Assembly (NCBI RefSeq): GCF_003932755.1
Contig: NZ_CP024202.1
Location: 1,240,001 to 1,304,000 of the forward strand
Length of the DNA: 64,000 nucleotides
Direction: 5' to 3'
DNA from: Methylomicrobium sp. wino1
Lineage (GTDB): Bacteria > Pseudomonadota > Gammaproteobacteria > Methylococcales > Methylomonadaceae
The notes beneath the pieces were generated by a model that was not told the origin of the DNA, did no database searches, and saw nothing but the letters and a program-made list of their open reading frames with translations. Shown here piece after piece: positions 62,292 through 64,000 of the stretch. The first letter of the stretch is position 1, and each line of letters opens with the position of its first letter. Both the position numbers and the translations under genes were made by a program.

Positions 62292-63506
62292 TCAATTAAC
62301 CGCTAGAGCCGATTCGGGTTCGGCCGGTTTTTTAGGACTGGTCAATGCTTTCATGAACTCGACCAGATCGTCGATTTGCGTGCCGGTTAAATTGAGCGGA
62401 CGTATGCCGCCGCTCAAGAAATCGTTGACGCGTGCGCTAGCATCCGCGACGCCGCCGTTGTTGTAATGCACGATGACTTCACGCAAGGTTTTCAGGCTGC
62501 CGTCATGCATGTAGGGCGCGGTTAATTCGACATTGCGTAGCGTCGGCGTCTTGAATGCGCCGATCTTGTTCAATTCGTCGGTGACTGCGAAACGGCCGAG
62601 TTCCGACGATTTCGGATCGGTCAAGACCATGATATCGACATCCTTATCTTGATTTTTCGCTTCGAGGAAGGCTTGCGTCAAGGCCGGAATATCCGGTTCG
62701 ATAGAATCGATGCCGATACCGATATTATGAAAGCGGCTATCGGTGAAGGTCGCATTATCCTGTTCGATCACATGACAAGATACGCACCGGCCTTGTCCGA
62801 TGAATAAGTTGAAGCCGCGAATTTGCGCATCGGTCATCGCATCGGTTTCGCCTTTGAAATAGAAACGGTCGAACGGCGAGTTGCCGGTGACTAGCGTACG
62901 CTCGAAACTGGCAATCGCTTGTACGACATGATCGATCGTTAGCGCATCGCCCGCAACTTCAAAGACTTCTTGAAAAGACTGTTGATAATCCGGGTCGCTA
63001 CGAACGATGTCGAGAATCGGGTCGTGATTGGGCAGGCCGTGTTCGACCGGGTTGATAAACGGCTGTTTCGCTTGACTTTCGAGATCCGGTTCGCGTCCGT
63101 CCCAAAATTGGGAATGATAAAACGCCGCGTTCAGCACTGTCGGGGCATTGCGTGTGCCGGTCTTGCCGCTGTGGCCGACCGAAACGGGTAGATTGTCGGT
63201 GAAGGCCTTGCCGTCGTCATGGCAATTTGCGCAGCTGACCGTCCCGTCGATCGAAAAGCGTTTGTCGTGAAAGAGCTTGTTGCCAAGCGCAATCTTGGCC
63301 GGCGTTTGCGGATTATTTTCAGGAATCGGAACCGGCGGTAAACCGAGTAGTTTGTCTTCTTCGGAATAGCGGCTTGGCGGTGCGACTTGAGTCTGCGGAG
63401 GGGATGACGCAGAAGGCTCGAGCGGGTCGGTTTTCGGTGTCTCGGGCGATTGTTCACAACCGAACAAAACGACAATGCCGAGCGTCAATACGAGTGAATT
63501 GCGCAT
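62292..63506 (-). CDS. Di-haem cytochrome c peroxidase / MauG-family lipoprotein
   Basis: 404 aa from the ATG at 63506, chosen for its perfect AGGAGG site; the frame is open 24 codons more. Lipobox LFGC after a short signal peptide, then a Pro/Ser-rich linker, so it is membrane-tethered. Two haem motifs, CANCH and CVSCH. 'GLPPVPIPENNPQTPAKIALGNKLFHDKRFS' is the typical peroxidase start. It reduces hydrogen peroxide or oxidises a partner protein in relatives. First gene of the unit. Confidence 0.9.
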   Translation of the reverse strand: MRNSLVLTLGIVVLFGCEQSPETPKTDPLEPSASSPPQTQVAPPSRYSEEDKLLGLPPVPIPENNPQTPAKIALGNKLFHDKRFSIDGTVSCANCHDDGKAFTDNLPVSVGHSGKTGTRNAPTVLNAAFYHSQFWDGREPDLESQAKQPFINPVEHGLPNHDPILDIVRSDPDYQQSFQEVFEVAGDALTIDHVVQAIASFERTLVTGNSPFDRFYFKGETDAMTDAQIRGFNLFIGQGRCVSCHVIEQDNATFTDSRFHNIGIGIDSIEPDIPALTQAFLEAKNQDKDVDIMVLTDPKSSELGRFAVTDELNKIGAFKTPTLRNVELTAPYMHDGSLKTLREVIVHYNNGGVADASARVNDFLSGGIRPLNLTGTQIDDLVEFMKALTSPKKPAEPESALAVN

Positions 63507-63596
63507 TACGGTCCTCCTACAAAGAGAGAGAAGAGCTAGCTTGCATTGTAGTTCTGAAATCTTATTGTCACAAGACAATTGATTTTAGAGGATAGG
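63507..63596. other. Intergenic region between peroxidase and EAL gene
   Basis: 90 bp; includes the peroxidase ribosome site. Both flanking genes are on the - strand. Confidence 0.4.
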
Positions 63597-64000
63597 TTAA
63601 TCGGTTGGTGGAAACAACGCGCCTAATTGTTCGGCAGGAAGCGGTTTGGAATATAAAAATCCTTGTCCGAGATGGCAACCCGCTTGCATTAAGTAATCGG
63701 CTTGTTCGGCATTTTCAATGCCTTCGGCAATGATATTCAAACGCATGTGACGGGCAATCGAAATGATGGAATGGACGATGACTTTATCGTCGGGGTCGTT
63801 CAAAATGTCCCGGACAAAGGAACGGTCGATCTTGATCGAATTAATCGGAAATTTTTTTAGATATGTCAGCGAGGAGTAACCGGTGCCGAAATCGTCCAAC
63901 GATACTGTCACGCCCATTTGCATCAATTGTTGCAAAATACGTATCACGGCGGACATATGTTGCATCATGACGGTTTCGGTGATTTCGATCTCTAAAAACC
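63597..64000 (-). CDS. EAL-domain protein, C-terminal part (5' end outside the window)
   Basis: About 134 codons are seen; the frame runs off the right edge with 'EIEITETVM' as an in-frame lead, so the gene is longer. Catalytic motifs of the EAL end: DDFGTGYSS, IDRSF, AEGIEN and QGFLYSKPLP. A c-di-GMP phosphodiesterase activity is likely. Its ATG at 63968 is internal, not a start. Confidence 0.88.
   Translation of the reverse strand, partial: FLEIEITETVMMQHMSAVIRILQQLMQMGVTVSLDDFGTGYSSLTYLKKFPINSIKIDRSFVRDILNDPDDKVIVHSIISIARHMRLNIIAEGIENAEQADYLMQAGCHLGQGFLYSKPLPAEQLGALFPPTD

Overview
This window looks like the chromosome of a gammaproteobacterium. Gene families and codon use would fit a salt-tolerant or alkaliphilic methanotroph of the Methylococcales (Methylomicrobium/Methylotuvimicrobium type), but no methane-oxidation gene lies here, so that placement is a low-confidence inference. 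The best ecological clues are a complete Na+-type N-ATPase operon next to a single-RCK potassium-uptake pair, and an abundance of signalling proteins (c-di-GMP enzymes, hybrid kinase, aerotaxis receptors). I found no rRNA, tRNA or CRISPR array.

Layout. 1-5158: a tightly overlapped phosphorelay operon (hybrid histidine kinase, two single receiver domains, an EAL phosphodiesterase ending in a receiver). 5186-7756: a graveyard of mobile DNA, with a 201-bp-type MITE split by a roughly 756-bp insertion carrying a phage tail gene, an IS3-like orfA stub and an IS110 right-end remnant. 8130-10386: a terminator-bearing leader, a chemoreceptor with no periplasmic sensor, and a separate membrane NIT-like sensor. 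10488-12481: a frameshifted hicB remnant and an intact IS110-family element. 12482-16211: a chromosomal integron, with intI on the + strand, attI to its left, and cassettes running leftward on the - strand. They comprise three ORF cassettes with recognisable attC sites and two copies of the same ORF-less 145-bp cassette. 17152-22732 (- strand): a four-gene overlapping unit of cytoplasmic [NiFe]-hydrogenase small subunit, large subunit, maturation protease and a PAS-PAS-PAS-GGDEF-EAL protein.

23232-28255: GlcG-like protein, TesA divergent from the YbbA-YbbP transporter, and a glycine-zipper lipoprotein. 29030-31050: an Aer-type PAS protein and a CZB chemoreceptor, a split aerotaxis receptor. 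31437-38309: the N-ATPase operon atpDCQRBEFAG. 38593-40718: TrkH/KtrB and KtrA-like RCK protein. 40891-49812: Dabb-domain protein, deaminase, a 1361-aa membrane protein of unknown function, Mpl and NemA. 50295-55929: a full-length Aer-like receptor, a PEP-CTERM protein and a Lon-like protease. 56101-56508: a broken type III methyltransferase fragment and a MITE fragment. 56919-60703: a MlaEFD-type lipid transporter with auxiliary lipoprotein. 60769-63506: a cytochrome c / Tat metallophosphoesterase / di-haem peroxidase operon. 63597-64000: the C-terminus of another EAL protein cut by the window edge.

The most interesting parts are the hydrogenase fused by overlap to a c-di-GMP enzyme, suggesting an H2- or redox-sensing second-messenger module, and the integron/IS110 block with its duplicated ORF-less cassette and possible guide-RNA region. 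At least eight palindromic repeat families fill the intergenic gaps, sometimes nested in one another or inserted in genes and operons.
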